Positions 49,501 to 57,275 of a DNA stretch of 64,000 nt are shown piece after piece; position 1 is the stretch's first letter, and every line of letters begins with the position of its first letter. Under the pieces are notes generated by a model. It was not told the DNA's origin and did not search any database. It saw only the letters and a program-made list of their open reading frames with translations. The position numbers were made by a program, and so were the translations under genes. Origin of the DNA: a virus; the IMG/VR virus record IMGVR_UViG_3300017987_000009, positions 1-64,000 of that record; one strand, given 5' to 3'.

Positions 49501-50363
49501 AGCGGCTGATCGAGGCGGCGGAGGTGAACCCGCTCGCGACGCCGCCGCACCCGCTAATAGACTGGGAGCCGTGGCTGCGGAGGAACGTGAAGGTTCCGCT
49601 CTCCGAGCTGAGCGCGGAGCTGCTCGCCGAGCAGCGTTCCGTGTTCGTCGCCGGCGCGGTGACGGAGCTGGAGGAGCGCGAGGTCGGCGACACCAAGTCC
49701 CTCGACGAGTTCCCCGACGAGGAGGTCCGCGAGGCGATCGGGTGGGGCAAGCCGTGGCTGCGGCTGACGCTGGCCGGCCTGAACTTCTCGTGCTGGGTGA
49801 AGCTCGACTGGCAGCTCGTCGACGAGTTCCGCGACGCGGTCGACCGGCCGGGGCGCGAGGCGCCGGTCGTGCTCGTGAGCGCGCGCACGCGGCCGGACTG
49901 GCAGAACCTCGACGCGCACTTCGTCGCCGGCCTCGACCGGCTGGCGGACGGCGACGGCGTGGCCGCGCTCGACGGACTGACGCTGTGGGAGCGGATGTTC
50001 GTCAGCCACCCCGCCGAGACGTACCCGTTCGACAGCAAGGCGGACCGGCGCCTCGCGCAGAAGAACTTGGTCGGGGCGGCGAGGCGGGCGACCGGCTGGT
50101 TCTCGGTCATCGGCGTGGTGTCCCGCCTGTTCGAGCGGCGGGACAAGCGGCGGCGGCTGATGGCTTGGCTGGGGATCTCCGGGCCGCGCGACTACATCGA
50201 CGTGGTCTGCTTCGGCTCGGCCTGGCCGGAGTACCGCGCGCACATCAAGCGCGGCGCGCTCGTCAAGCTGCGGCTGAAGAAGCTGGACGACGGGACGGTC
50301 GTCCTCGAGGACAGGCCGGGATCGGTGAGGCTTTACGAGAAGGAGGCGACATGCCGGGAGTGA
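46542..50363 (+). CDS. dnaE: DNA polymerase III alpha subunit (DnaE-type)
   Basis: This 1273-residue C-family polymerase starts at GTG 46542 in a GTGA overlap. The PHP domain begins FVHLHTHSDYSTLDGCAK, with DHGTMRG. The palm contains MPDIDCDF with catalytic Asp461 and Asp463 and a third carboxylate at Asp614 (LKIDVLGLKT). Finger and β-binding parts follow: GLMIYQEHV, FGRYGFNRAHAVCYSMLAYW, and helix-hairpin-helix near IKGLGEAAVGAIVEER. It copies the phage genome, independent of the host polymerase. Many PHP His/Asp residues are present, so proofreading or phosphatase activity may remain. Confidence 0.9.
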   Translation: MTTKRSPEGFVHLHTHSDYSTLDGCAKVDDYVKAAAERGNPAVALTDHGTMRGAFALTESCKKRGVKPVYGVELYVCDDMARRGLTDAEKNAVAGGEQNKARRRELIKAEEERAGVRRTAHLTAWALTNEGLRNLYRLTSKAWDGGYYYRPRVDVDAICAHADGVAVGTGCVGSAIYGAVFEKRPRKADAIFGKLDDAFGDRLYLEVMPHSLRDYRQHKANRHALFLRQFAKHRLLATQDAHYIAQKDARHHDVLLAIGTHDVLGDPERFRFDGSQFWFKTREEMAQSFARDHPYIEPSELEEALESTVELAGRCDALIGINPLKCLLPPVELPDGFADEYKYLEHLVVLGKSERGMSERVKRLAEREGVSYRHAHRRYVERAGHELNVLRKSGFVAYFLILRDLYQWVRKEGIARGPGRGSAAGSLVAFLLGITDVDPIEHRLLFERFIAPGRINMPDIDCDFADDRRAEIVEYLREKYGEDKVAGISTMGEMKGRQALRDVARVYEIPFQRAAVAAGAIPDEPGGDSAIEEAVQRSEHFRKFREEYPTVVRHAAALEGITKTIAQHAAGVVTSPVPLVDVVPVEVRRPPGGEVRVTAFDMRGVEGIGLLKIDVLGLKTVTLLEDARRMVESRTGREWDLLDLPLDDRETLDAFTARDFVGVFQFDTPSSHSVCDGMKFEVFDDIAAVNAINRPGALAFADEFKKRRKDAALARRDVFHPKVSEITRDSLGLMIYQEHVIRVLTDVAGYSPADADKLRKKIGKSEGEAALEVERGVFTQGCRETTKDMDRDTAERLFDAIVKFGRYGFNRAHAVCYSMLAYWTMYLKRHHPIEFYCALMRRESDAQKIQRYAKDAKGHGVDTLLPDVNVSGAGFSVDYGASAVRGSLIEIKGLGEAAVGAIVEERERGGPFKDAVDFVARCRSKKVTKRTVDALARSGALDSLVPNPRWFAQRLGEQWKHFERGRSEQVRMAMERSASAHQWTEKQRLIEAAEVNPLATPPHPLIDWEPWLRRNVKVPLSELSAELLAEQRSVFVAGAVTELEEREVGDTKSLDEFPDEEVREAIGWGKPWLRLTLAGLNFSCWVKLDWQLVDEFRDAVDRPGREAPVVLVSARTRPDWQNLDAHFVAGLDRLADGDGVAALDGLTLWERMFVSHPAETYPFDSKADRRLAQKNLVGAARRATGWFSVIGVVSRLFERRDKRRRLMAWLGISGPRDYIDVVCFGSAWPEYRAHIKRGALVKLRLKKLDDGTVVLEDRPGSVRLYEKEATCRE

Positions 50364-50668
50364 GACAGATGTGCCAGGACGTGCGGGCCCGGTGCCCGTA
50401 CTGCGCGAGGTCGCTGGACCTGAGCGACTTCGGCGTCGAGCTGTTCCGCCGAATGCTCCGGGCCCTGGGCCGCGGCGAGCGTGTAGAGGTCGAGGGGTTC
50501 GGCGCGTTCCGCGCGCCGGTCGTGAAGGGCCGCAAGGTGCGGGGGTTGAAGGGCAACGTCCGGCTGACCGCGGACAAGCGGATCATCCGGTTTAGGGCGT
50601 CGGCGCGGGCGAAGGCGCTCGTCAACCAGGCGCAGGCAGAGGACAAGGACAAGGAGGCGACGAAATGA
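50351..50668 (+). CDS. HU/IHF-like DNA-binding protein with N-terminal CxxC
   Basis: ATG 50351, overlapping the polymerase end by 13 nt, gives 105 residues. The core VELFRRMLRALGRGERVEVE, then GFGAFRAPVVKGRKVRGL and RIIRFRASARAKALVNQ, fits the HU/IHF fold with DNA-binding arms. The front end has RCPYCARSL, a half zinc site, not usual in HU. It probably bends or coats phage DNA during replication or packaging. Confidence 0.6.
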   Translation: MPGVRQMCQDVRARCPYCARSLDLSDFGVELFRRMLRALGRGERVEVEGFGAFRAPVVKGRKVRGLKGNVRLTADKRIIRFRASARAKALVNQAQAEDKDKEATK

Positions 50669-51174
50669 AGACTGGCAAGAAGGGGATGCCGTCGGTCGAG
50701 AAGCTGACCATCGGCGAGGAGACGTTCGAGATTGATGTGGTGGCGGAGTGTAGGATCACCGATCTCGACAAGGACATGGCGGAGGTCGCGGCGCGGATCG
50801 CCTACTGGGGCGCGGTGCTCGGCGCCGCTATCGAGGAGCGCGATCTGTGCGAGGCGCGCTACCGGGCGTGGCGCGCGAAGATCAACACGGCCGCGCTAGA
50901 GGAGGACCCGAAGATCGCGGAGTGGAAAGTCAAGGCCACCATCGAGGCGGACAAGACTTTCATGCAGTACAAGGAGGCGTCGGCGCGCGCCGAGCACAAC
51001 GTCGCCACTCTGAACTACCTGATCCGGGCGCTGATGGAGAAGTCGCCAAACCTTCGGAGCAAGGGGGCGCGCGAGCGCGCCGAGCTCGACGCTACCGACA
51101 TGAGCACCCCGTCCGATAGGACGGCTGCCGGCCACAAGCGACAGCTGCGGTCGCAGAAAGATGGGGGCCGCTAG
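50665..51174 (+). CDS. Helical protein of the recombination block
   Basis: This 169-residue protein starts at ATG 50665 in an ATGA overlap. It is almost wholly helical (CRITDLDKDMAEVAARIAYW, KVKATIEADKTFMQYKEASA). The layout resembles small proteins that lie between polymerase and ssDNA-binding protein genes in phages. It might bridge SSB and recombinase, as UvsY does in T4; that is inference from position. Confidence 0.5.
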   Translation: MKTGKKGMPSVEKLTIGEETFEIDVVAECRITDLDKDMAEVAARIAYWGAVLGAAIEERDLCEARYRAWRAKINTAALEEDPKIAEWKVKATIEADKTFMQYKEASARAEHNVATLNYLIRALMEKSPNLRSKGARERAELDATDMSTPSDRTAAGHKRQLRSQKDGGR

Positions 51175-51179
51175 GCCCC
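51164..51179 (+). terminator. Stem-loop over the stop before the SSB gene
   Basis: GGGGCC-GCTA-GGCCCC is a perfect 6-bp stem whose loop holds part of the stop codon. GCAACCAAGCAACCAA direct repeats follow in the 42-bp gap. No T-run is present. Confidence 0.35.
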
Positions 51180-51216
51180 GCAACCAAGCAACCAAGTCCC
51201 GATAGGAGGGAACGAC

Positions 51217-52521
51217 ATGCCAATGGACACCAAGAGAATGAACCAGAAGCGGGAGCAGGTTCGGCGCACGTCCGGACGCGGCGCCGGCGGCGACCTGTGG
51301 ACCATCAAGGAGGGCGAGTGGCTCGTGTTCGTACACGGGCAGACGTACCCCGACGACGACAACGAGCTGACGCGCGGGTACAACTTCATCGAGGTGGTGC
51401 AGCACTACGGCGTCGGCGGCAAGCGCGGCGGGCGCATGTGCCTGGACCCGACGGTGAACCCGGCGATCTTGCACCCGATTGTGCAGGAGTTCCTCGCCAA
51501 GCGGAAGAACTCCTTCAAGGTCACGGAGGACACGCGCTGCCCCGTCGACGACGGCATCAGCGCCGGCGAGATCTCCGGGGCCGACGCAGAGCGGCAGACC
51601 GGTCAGACCAAGTGGCTGTTCGGCGTGACGCCGATGTTCTTCCGCGCCGACAGCAACGACGACTGGGCGAAAGTGAAGTTCGAGCCTCGCGTCCTGATCG
51701 CCGGCATCCAGATCTTCAACCAGCTGACGGGGAAGATCATCGACATGGCGCCGGCCGACCCGACCGACCCTAACGCGGCGACGCTGTTCAAGGTCGTGCG
51801 GACGGGCAGCGGCTTCGGCGACACCGAGTACGAGATCGACGTGCACACGCCGACGGTGCGCGAGCCGCTCCGCTTGGACAAGGCGCAGCGCAAGGCGGTC
51901 GAGGAGGCCACGAAGCCGGGCGGGTCGTGCGACCTGTTCCGCGTCCTGGCCAACCTGATGTCGTCGCCCACCGCGCTCAAGGCGCAGATGGCGGGCGTGG
52001 CCGTCGACGAGAGCGACGCGTCCGAGGACGCCGACGACGGCAAGCGCGACTGCTTCGGGCAGGACTGGGCGGACGACGACGAGTGCCGCGCCTGCCCGGA
52101 CAGCGACGAGTGCAGGGAGGCGTGCGGCGGTGCCGGCAAGGGCGCCGGCGGCGCCGAGCCTGCCAACGACCGGGAGCCGGCCGACGACGAGTCGGCGGAC
52201 GACGACGCGGGCGGGGACGACGGCGACCGCGAGCGCCCGCCCTGTTACGGCGACTACGAGGCCGACGATACCGGCTGCCGGAGGTGCGAGATCGCCGGCG
52301 ACTGCGAGGTCGCGACCCAGAACGCGGACGCGGAGCAGGCCGACATGGCCGGGGCCGCGGACGGCGACGAGCCCGAGCCCGAGCCGACCGGCGGAGAAGG
52401 CGAGGATCCGGCGCTGGCCCGCATGGAGGAGGAGGCCGCGCGCCTCGCCTCCGAGAAGCGTGGCGGCAGAGGCAAGGCGGGAACTCGCGGTAAGACTGGC
52501 AAGTCCGGCAAGGGGAAGTAA
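51217..52521 (+). CDS. ssDNA-binding protein with two cysteine knuckles
   Basis: This 434-residue protein starts at ATG 51217 (GGAGGGAA upstream). The N-terminal domain (residues ~25-210) has OB-fold-like strands (TIKEGEWLVFVHGQTYP, KWLFGVTPMFFR, AKVKFEPRVLIAGIQIFNQL), as in phage gp32-like SSBs. The middle is acidic and holds two cysteine clusters with the same C-x10-C-x2-C-x5-C spacing. The tail is Gly/Lys-rich (GKAGTRGKTGKSGKGK) rather than acidic, so it may contact DNA rather than recruit partners. It lies next to recA and the Mre11-Rad50 fusion. Confidence 0.7.
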   Translation: MPMDTKRMNQKREQVRRTSGRGAGGDLWTIKEGEWLVFVHGQTYPDDDNELTRGYNFIEVVQHYGVGGKRGGRMCLDPTVNPAILHPIVQEFLAKRKNSFKVTEDTRCPVDDGISAGEISGADAERQTGQTKWLFGVTPMFFRADSNDDWAKVKFEPRVLIAGIQIFNQLTGKIIDMAPADPTDPNAATLFKVVRTGSGFGDTEYEIDVHTPTVREPLRLDKAQRKAVEEATKPGGSCDLFRVLANLMSSPTALKAQMAGVAVDESDASEDADDGKRDCFGQDWADDDECRACPDSDECREACGGAGKGAGGAEPANDREPADDESADDDAGGDDGDRERPPCYGDYEADDTGCRRCEIAGDCEVATQNADAEQADMAGAADGDEPEPEPTGGEGEDPALARMEEEAARLASEKRGGRGKAGTRGKTGKSGKGK

Positions 52522-52523
52522 CC

Positions 52524-53561
52524 GTGGCGAAGTCCGGAAGCACGCCCGCGAAGAAGCGGGCCGCTGCGGCCGGGCGCGAGAGGGAGCTGCTCGAGGAGCT
52601 GAACAAGGGCGAGGACAACGCGCCCGCGCAGTTCCTCGGCAGCGACCTCCAGGCGCTCAAGATCCGCGGCGTCATCTCCACGCAGTGCGTCACGCTCGAC
52701 CGCGCGATAGGGCGCGGCGGCGTGCCGCTCGGCCGCCTCACCCTGCTGCACGGCAAGGAGGGCAGCGGCAAGACGACTATCGCGCTGCACCTGATCGCGG
52801 AGGCCCAGAAGCGCGGCGGCCTCTGCGTCTACATCGACGCCGAGCACAAGCTCGACCCCGACTACGCCGAGCGCATCGGCGTCGACATCGCGCGGCTGCT
52901 GCTGGTGCAGCCAGACTACGTCGAGAAGATGTTCCCGATGGTGGAGAAGGCCGTCGCTATCGCGAAGAAGTACCGCGAGCAGGGCGAGCCGTTCCCGATC
53001 CTGTTCGTGCTCGACTCTATCAACGCGCTGCCGACGAAGGAGGAGTTCGAGGCTGGTTGGGAGGACCACCACGTCGCGCCCGACGCGAGGGCGTACAGCT
53101 CCAAGCTGAAGAAGCTGATGCCGATACTGAAGCGGGAGGACGTCGCGCTGGTGTTCGTGTCGCAGGTCCGCGAGAAGGTCGGGGTGATGTTCGGGTCGAA
53201 GGAGCGGACGGGCGGCGGCAACGCGCCGAAGTTCTACTCGTCGCTGATCCTCGAGACCACGCGGACCGGCGCCGTCAAGGACGGAGACAGGGAGATCGGC
53301 AACCTGACGAACGTGCGGTGCAGCAAGAACCAGATCGCCCCGCCCTTCAAGCACGCCGAGTTCAAGCTCGTGTGGGGCAGGGGCATCGACTACGAGGACT
53401 CGCTCCTGCAGGAGGCGCTGCGCGCCGGCGTCGTTGAGAAGGCCGGCGCGTGGTTCAGCCACAAGGGCGAGCGGCTCGGGCAGGGCGCGGCGAACGCGGC
53501 GAGCACGCTGCGCGGCAACCCGGAGTGGGCCGCGCGGATACTGGAGGAGGTGTCGCCGTGA
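52524..53561 (+). CDS. RecA/UvsX-type recombinase
   Basis: GTG 52524, two bases after the SSB gene, gives 345 residues. Walker A GKEGSGKT is at 77-84. YIDAEHKLDPDYAERIGVD (the RecA GEHALDP-like element), FVLDSINALPTKEEF (Walker B), and LVFVSQVREKVGVMFGSKE with the TGGGNAPKFYSS region are clearly RecA-family. It forms the strand-exchange filament for recombination-dependent replication with the SSB before it and the nuclease after it. The gene ends in a GTGA overlap. Confidence 0.9.
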   Translation: MAKSGSTPAKKRAAAAGRERELLEELNKGEDNAPAQFLGSDLQALKIRGVISTQCVTLDRAIGRGGVPLGRLTLLHGKEGSGKTTIALHLIAEAQKRGGLCVYIDAEHKLDPDYAERIGVDIARLLLVQPDYVEKMFPMVEKAVAIAKKYREQGEPFPILFVLDSINALPTKEEFEAGWEDHHVAPDARAYSSKLKKLMPILKREDVALVFVSQVREKVGVMFGSKERTGGGNAPKFYSSLILETTRTGAVKDGDREIGNLTNVRCSKNQIAPPFKHAEFKLVWGRGIDYEDSLLQEALRAGVVEKAGAWFSHKGERLGQGAANAASTLRGNPEWAARILEEVSP

Positions 53562-56500
53562 CGGCTCGGAAGAAGAAGGCTGGCGCGCACACGTACCGCG
53601 CGCTGTTCACCGCGGACTGGCAGCTGTGCAACTCGCTGCCGCACTCTAAGCCCAGGTCGCTCGACGCGGAGCTCTCGGCGAAGCCCGGACTGACGGACAG
53701 GTTCTGCGACCAGCTCGACGTTGTCGCGCAGATCGAGGTGCTCGCGCAGAAGGAGAAGGTCGACGCGGTGTTCTTCCTCGGGGACCTATTCGAGAAGTCG
53801 CTGCTCGACGCGGTCACGCTGACCCACGGGGTCGGCGCCGTCGTCAACCTGTCGAAGGTCTGCCCGGTCTACGTCCTGCCCGGGAACCACGACGCGCACG
53901 GCTCGGCCGGCGTGCGGTTCACGCCGGAGGTGTTCGACGAGATCGGCGCGGACATTAAGTTCCTCGGAGGCAAGGAGGTGCTGCGCCCGAGCGGGCAGGT
54001 CAAGGTCGCGTTCCACCCGCTGCCGTGGCGCCCGCCTGGCGAGGTGATGCCGAGGGTCGAGGACTTGCGCGCGGCGGCGAAGAAGGGCGAGACGAACGTC
54101 CTGCTCCTGCACAACAGCGTCGTCGGCTGCCGGCACCAGGGCTGGGTGTGCGACGACGGCGTCGACGCGGAGCGGCTGTGCGTCGGGTGGGAGCTGGTCC
54201 TGGCCGGGCACTTCCACGACCCGCAGCGGTTCGGCGAGTCGGTTCCCGGCCGGTACGTCGGCGCCCCGATGCAGCACGACTTCCGCGATGCGGACTCGCC
54301 GGATCGCGGGGTGTGGATCTACGAGTTCGAGAAGGGCGGTCAGTTCAACGGCAAGTTCCACGAGCTGGAGTCGCCGAAGTTCCACATCGCGAAGTGGGAG
54401 CTGCCGCACCTGGTCGAGTGCGCCGAGCAGGCGGATGAAGGCGACTACATCCGAGTGGTCGCGGAGATGACGCACTCCGAGTGGACCGCGATGTCGAAGG
54501 AGATCGAGGTCCGGTGCAAGGAGCTGGCGGACGAGCGGAACGTCCGCGTCCTGCCGCTGCACAAGCCGGTCTACCACCACGAGGTCCGGCTTGACACGGA
54601 CGGCGGGGTAATCTTGCCGGAGGAGGCCGTGTCGAAGTACCTGGCGATCGCGAATACCGACGGGCTGAGCGACGACAAGCTGAAGGAGATCGCGCTCGGC
54701 GCGCTGCGGGAGGTCGGCCGCAACGAGCCGGGCGCGGCGATGGGCGCGGCTGCGAACGTCGTCCACCTGAAGGCCACCGACTTCTGTTGCCTCAAGGAGG
54801 TGTCGCTCGGCTTGTACCGGATCGGCTTGGTCCTCGTCATCGGCGAGAACCGCGACACTGACGCGGCCGATAACAACGGCGCTGGCAAGTCCACGATCTT
54901 CAAGGCCGTGACGTGGTGCCTGTTCGGCGAGACGATCGACGGCGACCGGTACGACGAGGTGATCCGGTGGGGCGCCAAGCGGGCGGAGGTCGCCGTGCTG
55001 CTGGCCGCGGGCGACGAGACGTGGATCGTCCGGCGCTGGAGGACGAAGGGCAAGCCCGGCCTGTCGCTCCACATCATGCGGTCGAAGAAGGACGGCGAGC
55101 GCCGCGTGTCCACGGTCGAGGAGCCGTGGCCCGGCGACACCAAGGCGGTGCAGGCCAAGGTCGTTGAGCTCGTCGGTCTGGATTTTCGCGGCTTCTGCAA
55201 CACGGTGCTCTACGGCCAGGGCGACGTCGACAGGTTCTTCTCGTCGACGGACACGGCGCAGAAGGAGACGCTGCACCGCGCGCTCCGCACCGACGTCTAC
55301 CGCAAGGCCGAGCTCTGGCTGCGCGACGTCCTGAACAAGTCGCTTAGGCCGAAGGTCGAGGGCGCCCAGCGCGACCTCGACAAGGCCGACGCAAGGTACG
55401 AGGAGCACGACGTCGAGGAGATCGAGCGCGCGTTCGACGAGTGGGAGGCGGAGCACGACCGCGAGGTCAAGGAGAGGGCCGACGAGGTCATCGACCTGAC
55501 GAGGCGCGCGCGCGCCGTCGACGACGCCGCAGCGGCGAGGCGGGAGGAGCTGGAGGCCGAGCGGGCCGAGCTCGAGGCGGCGCTCGCCGCCGCCGCCGAG
55601 AAGGACGCCGAGCTCGACAAGGTGGTCGGCCTGCGGGAGGAGGCGCAGGAGAAGCTGACCGCCGCCGGCCGCGCGCGCAACGCGAAGGACGAGGAGCTTA
55701 AGTCCGCGCAGCGCCAGCTCGCCCTCCTAGACGGCGACAGATGCCCGACCTGCACGGCGCCGCTCGCGCGCGGCGCGCCGGCCAAGTTCGCCAAGCAGCT
55801 CAAGACGCGGAGCGGGCAGCTGGCCGGCGAGCTCGAGGCCGCGAGCATCGAGGTCGAGCGGCTGGACGGCGAGGTCGAGCGGCTGACGAGGGAGCGCGAC
55901 GGTATCCGCGACTGGCTCTACGAGAACGCCGTGCCCGACGGCAAGCTAGCCGACGTGAAGGCGGACATCGCCGCCCTGGGCGCGGAGGCCAAGACGGAGA
56001 AAGCCTCGCTGAAGCGGCAGGCCGCCGAGGCGCTCGCCGCGGCGGGGGCCCTCGCGAAGAAGGAGAACCCGCACAGGCGGTCGCTCGACCAGGCGCACGA
56101 GCGCGCGAAGGAGCTGTCGCGCCTGCTCCACGAGGCGACGTCCAAGCGCGACGCGGCGCAGCTCGACGTGGCGCACCACGAGTTCTGGGTGCGCGGCTTC
56201 GGCGTGCAGGGCCTGCCGTCGATCCTGCTGGACGGCACGATGCCGTACCTGACGGAGCGCGCGAACCACTACCTCGAGACGCTGTCGGACGGCGACATCG
56301 CGGTCTGCTTCGACACGCAGCGCGAGCTGAAGTCGAAGAAGGGCGAGAAGCGCGACGAGCTGGAGATCGCGTGGACGATCGAGGGCGTGCCCGGCGCGAC
56401 GCCGAGCAACGGGCAGAAGCGGAAGCTCGAGGTCGCAACCGACCTCGCGCTGATGGACCTGGTCTCGTCGCGCGAGGGCGAGCTCGACCTGCTGCTGATG

Positions 56501-56686
56501 GACGAGGTCCTCGACGGCCTCGACCGCGAGGGGGTGGCGCGCGTGCTCCAGCTCCTGCAGCAGCTCCGGGCCAAGCGCGGGAGCGTGCTCGTCGTCACGC
56601 ACGAGCCGGGGCTCGCGGAGTCGTTCGAGCGCGTGGTACACGTCGTCAAGTCGGGCGGAGCCTCGACGCTGAAGGAGGTTAGCTGA
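53558..56686 (+). CDS. Fused Mre11-Rad50 (SbcD-SbcC, gp47-gp46) recombination nuclease
   Basis: GTG 53558 gives one 1042-residue chain. Residues 1-~330 are the Mre11/SbcD phosphoesterase: FTADWQL (Asp20, but Gln22 in place of the usual His), VFFLGDLFEK, LPGNHDAHG (109-114), LLLHNSVVG and VLAGHFHD. Residues ~415-1042 are the Rad50/SbcC ATPase: ENRDTD then NNGAGKST (Walker A ~440-445), coiled coil with zinc hook CPTC at 729-732, a second coil, ATPSNGQKRKLEVATDLALM (signature), and LLLMDEVLDGLD (Walker B). T4 and bacterial homologues are two proteins. It resects DNA ends to feed the RecA filament. Confidence 0.85.
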   Translation: MTARKKKAGAHTYRALFTADWQLCNSLPHSKPRSLDAELSAKPGLTDRFCDQLDVVAQIEVLAQKEKVDAVFFLGDLFEKSLLDAVTLTHGVGAVVNLSKVCPVYVLPGNHDAHGSAGVRFTPEVFDEIGADIKFLGGKEVLRPSGQVKVAFHPLPWRPPGEVMPRVEDLRAAAKKGETNVLLLHNSVVGCRHQGWVCDDGVDAERLCVGWELVLAGHFHDPQRFGESVPGRYVGAPMQHDFRDADSPDRGVWIYEFEKGGQFNGKFHELESPKFHIAKWELPHLVECAEQADEGDYIRVVAEMTHSEWTAMSKEIEVRCKELADERNVRVLPLHKPVYHHEVRLDTDGGVILPEEAVSKYLAIANTDGLSDDKLKEIALGALREVGRNEPGAAMGAAANVVHLKATDFCCLKEVSLGLYRIGLVLVIGENRDTDAADNNGAGKSTIFKAVTWCLFGETIDGDRYDEVIRWGAKRAEVAVLLAAGDETWIVRRWRTKGKPGLSLHIMRSKKDGERRVSTVEEPWPGDTKAVQAKVVELVGLDFRGFCNTVLYGQGDVDRFFSSTDTAQKETLHRALRTDVYRKAELWLRDVLNKSLRPKVEGAQRDLDKADARYEEHDVEEIERAFDEWEAEHDREVKERADEVIDLTRRARAVDDAAAARREELEAERAELEAALAAAAEKDAELDKVVGLREEAQEKLTAAGRARNAKDEELKSAQRQLALLDGDRCPTCTAPLARGAPAKFAKQLKTRSGQLAGELEAASIEVERLDGEVERLTRERDGIRDWLYENAVPDGKLADVKADIAALGAEAKTEKASLKRQAAEALAAAGALAKKENPHRRSLDQAHERAKELSRLLHEATSKRDAAQLDVAHHEFWVRGFGVQGLPSILLDGTMPYLTERANHYLETLSDGDIAVCFDTQRELKSKKGEKRDELEIAWTIEGVPGATPSNGQKRKLEVATDLALMDLVSSREGELDLLLMDEVLDGLDREGVARVLQLLQQLRAKRGSVLVVTHEPGLAESFERVVHVVKSGGASTLKEVS

Positions 56687-56787
56687 TGACGGAGATTCTC
56701 GTGGGGATAGTCGCGATCGGGACTACGCTGGTCGGAGTCGCGGTCTTGACGGTCGTCGCCGTCGGTTGGGCGATTCGGAGGCTCTGA
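56686..56787 (+). CDS. 33-residue membrane peptide
   Basis: ATG 56686 overlaps the nuclease stop (TGATG), and the stop overlaps the next start in the same way. The product is one hydrophobic helix (IVAIGTTLVGVAVLTVVAVG) with a basic C-terminus (WAIRRL). Coupling at both ends supports it. It may be a membrane anchor or regulator; function is unknown. Confidence 0.5.
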   Translation: MTEILVGIVAIGTTLVGVAVLTVVAVGWAIRRL

Positions 56788-57275
56788 TGCCGAGGTCAAT
56801 CTTGTTAGAGCCGCTGCCGGCCGATGGCATGTACGCGCTGCACCTGCCGGTGTCGTTCCAGGTCGGCGACCGGCTGTACCACATACCCAAGGGGTTCAAG
56901 ACCGACGGCGCGTCGATCCCGCGGTTCGCGTGGTTCACGACCGGCACGCCGTTCGACCCGCGCCACATCCGGGCGGCGGTCATCCACGACTTCATGTACC
57001 AGCACGGGGCGATCTCGCGGCAGCTCGCCGACGCGCTGTTCCGCGAGATGCTGCTCGAGGACGGCGTGCCGGAGTACCTGGCCGGGAAGATGTACTGGTC
57101 GCTCCGCCTGTTCGGGTGGGCGGCCTGGCGCGCGTACCGCAGGAACAAGCGGCGACGCTACACGGAGTTCTGCCCGGACTGCGACGTGCCGATGACCAAG
57201 GTGCCGGGCCCGCTCGGCGAGAACCAGCGGGTGATGTGCGAGCAGTGCGGCCGGACGCACAAGGTGTTCGAGTGA
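56787..57275 (+). CDS. DUF1353-like protein with C-terminal zinc ribbon
   Basis: ATG 56787 gives 162 residues. GFKTDGASIPRFAWFTTGTP, AAVIHDFMYQHGAISRQLAD, then AGKMYWSLRLFGWAAWRAYR match the DUF1353 phage family, found in many dsDNA phages, of unknown role. The last ~35 residues add CPDCDVPM and MCEQCG, a zinc ribbon that family members usually lack. Both ends overlap neighbours by one base. Confidence 0.7.
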   Translation: MPRSILLEPLPADGMYALHLPVSFQVGDRLYHIPKGFKTDGASIPRFAWFTTGTPFDPRHIRAAVIHDFMYQHGAISRQLADALFREMLLEDGVPEYLAGKMYWSLRLFGWAAWRAYRRNKRRRYTEFCPDCDVPMTKVPGPLGENQRVMCEQCGRTHKVFE

